Shown piece after piece: positions 23,887 to 64,000 of a stretch of 64,000 nucleotides of DNA. The DNA is from Monoplex corrugatus (lineage: Eukaryota; Mollusca; Gastropoda; Littorinimorpha; Ranellidae): NCBI GenBank assembly GCA_030674185.1, contig CM060306.1, forward strand, positions 40,669,483 to 40,733,482, read 5' to 3'. The notes under the pieces were generated by a model that did no database searches, was not told the origin of the DNA, and worked only from the letters and a program-made list of their open reading frames with translations. Within the stretch, counting starts at the first letter, position 1. Every line of letters begins with the position of its first letter. Position numbers and translations under genes: made by a program.

Positions 23887-25551
23887 TCGTTTCTTTCATC
23901 TTGTAGCATGAAACCGAGTGAGAATTTAGGAATGTCACAGCACTACAAAAAAAAGAATAAAACCAAGAAGCCACTAATATACTGACAGAGACTGATAAAC
24001 AACAAAGAAAATCTGTCAAACAGGTGCCACATAACGATGAAAGATGTTATAATACTGGAAGTGCAGAGATCCTTGATATGGCAGTTAGCTAAATACCTCT
24101 GACAGCCCTTTCCCCCTTTCTTGTATAAATATTTTTTTTTTTTTTGCGCTTGTTTTTATTTCTTGAATGTTTTTTGGGGGGCTTGTCTTTTTTTCTTGAA
24201 TACGAATTTGTCTTCCTCCAACCTCCCTCCCCACTAAAAACACCTGTCTCTTACTCCTTTTAAGAAGCGATTTCCTAAAATCCAGTCAAGCTTAAAAGAG
24301 ATTTTCTTCAAGGAGTAAATCTAATAGTAATAAATCAGATGAAAATGAAGAACTTTGCAGTATGGGTACACAGCTGAAAAACCTGCGTGGTATCTTCTAC
24401 AAGTTCAAGAAAATGATACTGTGCAAGAAAATCATACAGGATCGAACTAATTGGCACAAGCATAAGAAATGAGATAGGAGTAAATTGTTGGCTATTCCTA
24501 TTGCAAAGGCTGATTTCTAATTATCAAAATCAATCGATTTACTAAACAGAAATTTCTTTATTTGGTTCACAGATGAAACTGAAGCTGATTCTCCCAACTT
24601 TTCACTCAATATCACCCTATAAGACATAAACTGTGTAAACACTGAACACCTCCGACATACAAAAAAAAAAAAAAAAAAAAAAAATCAACATAAAAACAAG
24701 CATGCTCTGTTCCGTGGGACCATATGTAATGAAGTCCCCCTTTTGCTATTAAATAACTTCAACCTTTGTCACTGTCTCATCTCCTTTTCTTTACCCTTCA
24801 CTGCAGTCTGTCTTCTTTGTCTTAATAGCTACACAACACAAGACCATCCACAGTCCATGAATCTTATAAGGACCCCAATTCAAATAAAATACTGATCAAG
24901 CAAGCAAAAACGTTGCTATGCTCTTTGAAAAACATCTCCAACTCAGGTCTTCAAACTAAAAACGGAGGGGAAATCATCAATGGCAGCTATGACTTAAATC
25001 GTGTCCAATACAGTGATGGTCAATCTGTGGCACACATCTGATGTCTAGGCGATGACGGCCACACAGTCAACTCCATGAAGCTAGCTCCCTTGTTCACAAC
25101 TTGCACTGATCAGAATGGAAGAAGTCACAGGAGGACAATCAGCAATCCTTTTTGTCCAAATGGCCTACCTAGGCCGACCTGCTGTCTTTTCTTGCTTTCC
25201 ATTTGCTCTGTAGTAAAGTGTGGCTCCAAAGATGCTGTGACGATGCTGCTCCCTCTCATCACAAGGTTACGCCTCTTAAGAGACACATTAACTCTTGCAA
25301 TGACACCAATGACCTTACTGGTGGTCAAAGGATGGAAGAGAGGCAGTTAAAGATACATTCTCCGTACGATGTGTGTGTCCATTCCATTCCCTGGCCATCC
25401 CCAGCAGTCCCCCAGTGGGGGAGGAGGATGTAACAGCCATGGCAGGGAAGGAAGGAAGGAAGAAGTGCTGGCGGAGCCATGAGGCGCGTCAAGCAGCACG
25501 GGGTGTGGAGGACAGTAGGAAGCGGGGTGCCCCGCTGTCCGGTGATCACAT

Positions 25552-63633
<38,082 letters not shown>

Positions 63634-64000
63634 CTGTAACACAATACGATGAAAAGATTTTAACATATAATTTGTTATAATTTTGTCATTCCATGAACTT
63701 GGTGGTGTATGAAAATATGTCAAGTGTGTGGATATGTTTGTCCTTCTTTAACTAAACTGCTAATAAACTTTAATCCTCTCTGTATCTAGTCTAGAACTCT
63801 CTAAAAAAAATTTCAGTGGTTTGTCAAATTTCTACAATGATAATGAATACAAGTTGGTTGTGTGTGCATGTGTGCGTGCGTGTGTGTGCATGCATATGTG
63901 TGGTGTATGTTCGTGTATACAGGTGTATGTATATATGCAGATTTATTTGCATTTATGTGTAAATATATGCATGTTTATTATACATCTGCCAAACAGTGGC
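63634..64000 (-). other. Upstream SMG1 intron, cut by the window edge
   Basis: AT-rich, with a short TG-rich patch near 63858-63905. No exon is visible. Confidence 0.6.

Larger units (their letters stand above)
19247..25551. other. Tail-to-tail intergenic region with both 3' UTRs
   Basis: No coding signal is visible on either strand. AATAAA occurs on the plus strand near 21087 (TACAATAAACTATCC) and could end the upstream gene. TTTATT occurs near 24155 and 24557 and could end SMG1 on the minus strand; neither is proven. The region holds a triple tandem repeat (19787), a (GT)n tract (20872), a (TA)n patch (22317), a 29-bp direct duplication (23462-23516) and a (CA)n tract (23836-23882). Confidence 0.6.

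Overview
This is metazoan nuclear DNA with low gene density. It has GT-AG introns, many CA/TG and CT microsatellites, two long minisatellites, and several classes of non-LTR and DNA transposon. The repeat content (an RTE/Proto2-like LINE with a TGA/ATG microsatellite tail, an R2-group LINE, piggyBac elements, tRNA-derived SINE-like repeats) fits a marine invertebrate, perhaps a mollusc. That is an impression; no sequence here fixes the species.

Layout. Bases 1-9.8 kb hold no confident host gene. They contain TTAA-flanked MITEs, RTE/Proto2-like LINE fragments (2.27-2.85 kb and 4.6-6.7 kb), microsatellites and one 29-bp perfect inverted repeat. From 9,839 to 19,246 (+) lies a four-exon gene whose exons join in phase to 248 codons plus stop. 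I do not recognise the product; it is short and has no visible enzyme motif. From 19.2 to 25.5 kb is a tail-to-tail intergenic region with no coding signal.

From 25,552 to 63,633 (-) lies the 3' part of SMG1, the PI3K-related kinase of nonsense-mediated mRNA decay. Nineteen exons were assembled by hand. All phases agree, giving 827 codons plus stop, ending in a FATC domain (YEGWTPWV). The kinase domain itself must lie beyond the right edge.

SMG1 introns carry most of the window's mobile DNA. The 9.8-kb intron between exons e14 and e15 contains two near-identical piggyBac copies, separated by an indel-riddled second copy of exon e15 and its flanking LINE fragment; this is either a local duplication or an assembly error. 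The e11-e12 intron contains a full-length R2-group LINE (1,082-aa ORF with zinc fingers, reverse transcriptase and restriction-like endonuclease) directly behind a 5'-truncated copy. Both carry a 78-nt tRNA-like module in the 3' UTR. Other introns hold a 61-bp minisatellite (about 22 copies), a 72-bp minisatellite (about 13-14 copies), a decayed piggyBac relic, TTAA MITEs and an antisense LINE fragment. A degenerate repeat of about 32 bp looks derived from the splice acceptor of exon e18.

The two host genes converge and show no sign of a functional link. The most notable items are the tRNA-like module in the tandem R2-group LINEs, the piggyBac/exon duplication, the e18-acceptor-derived repeat, and the unidentified four-exon gene.
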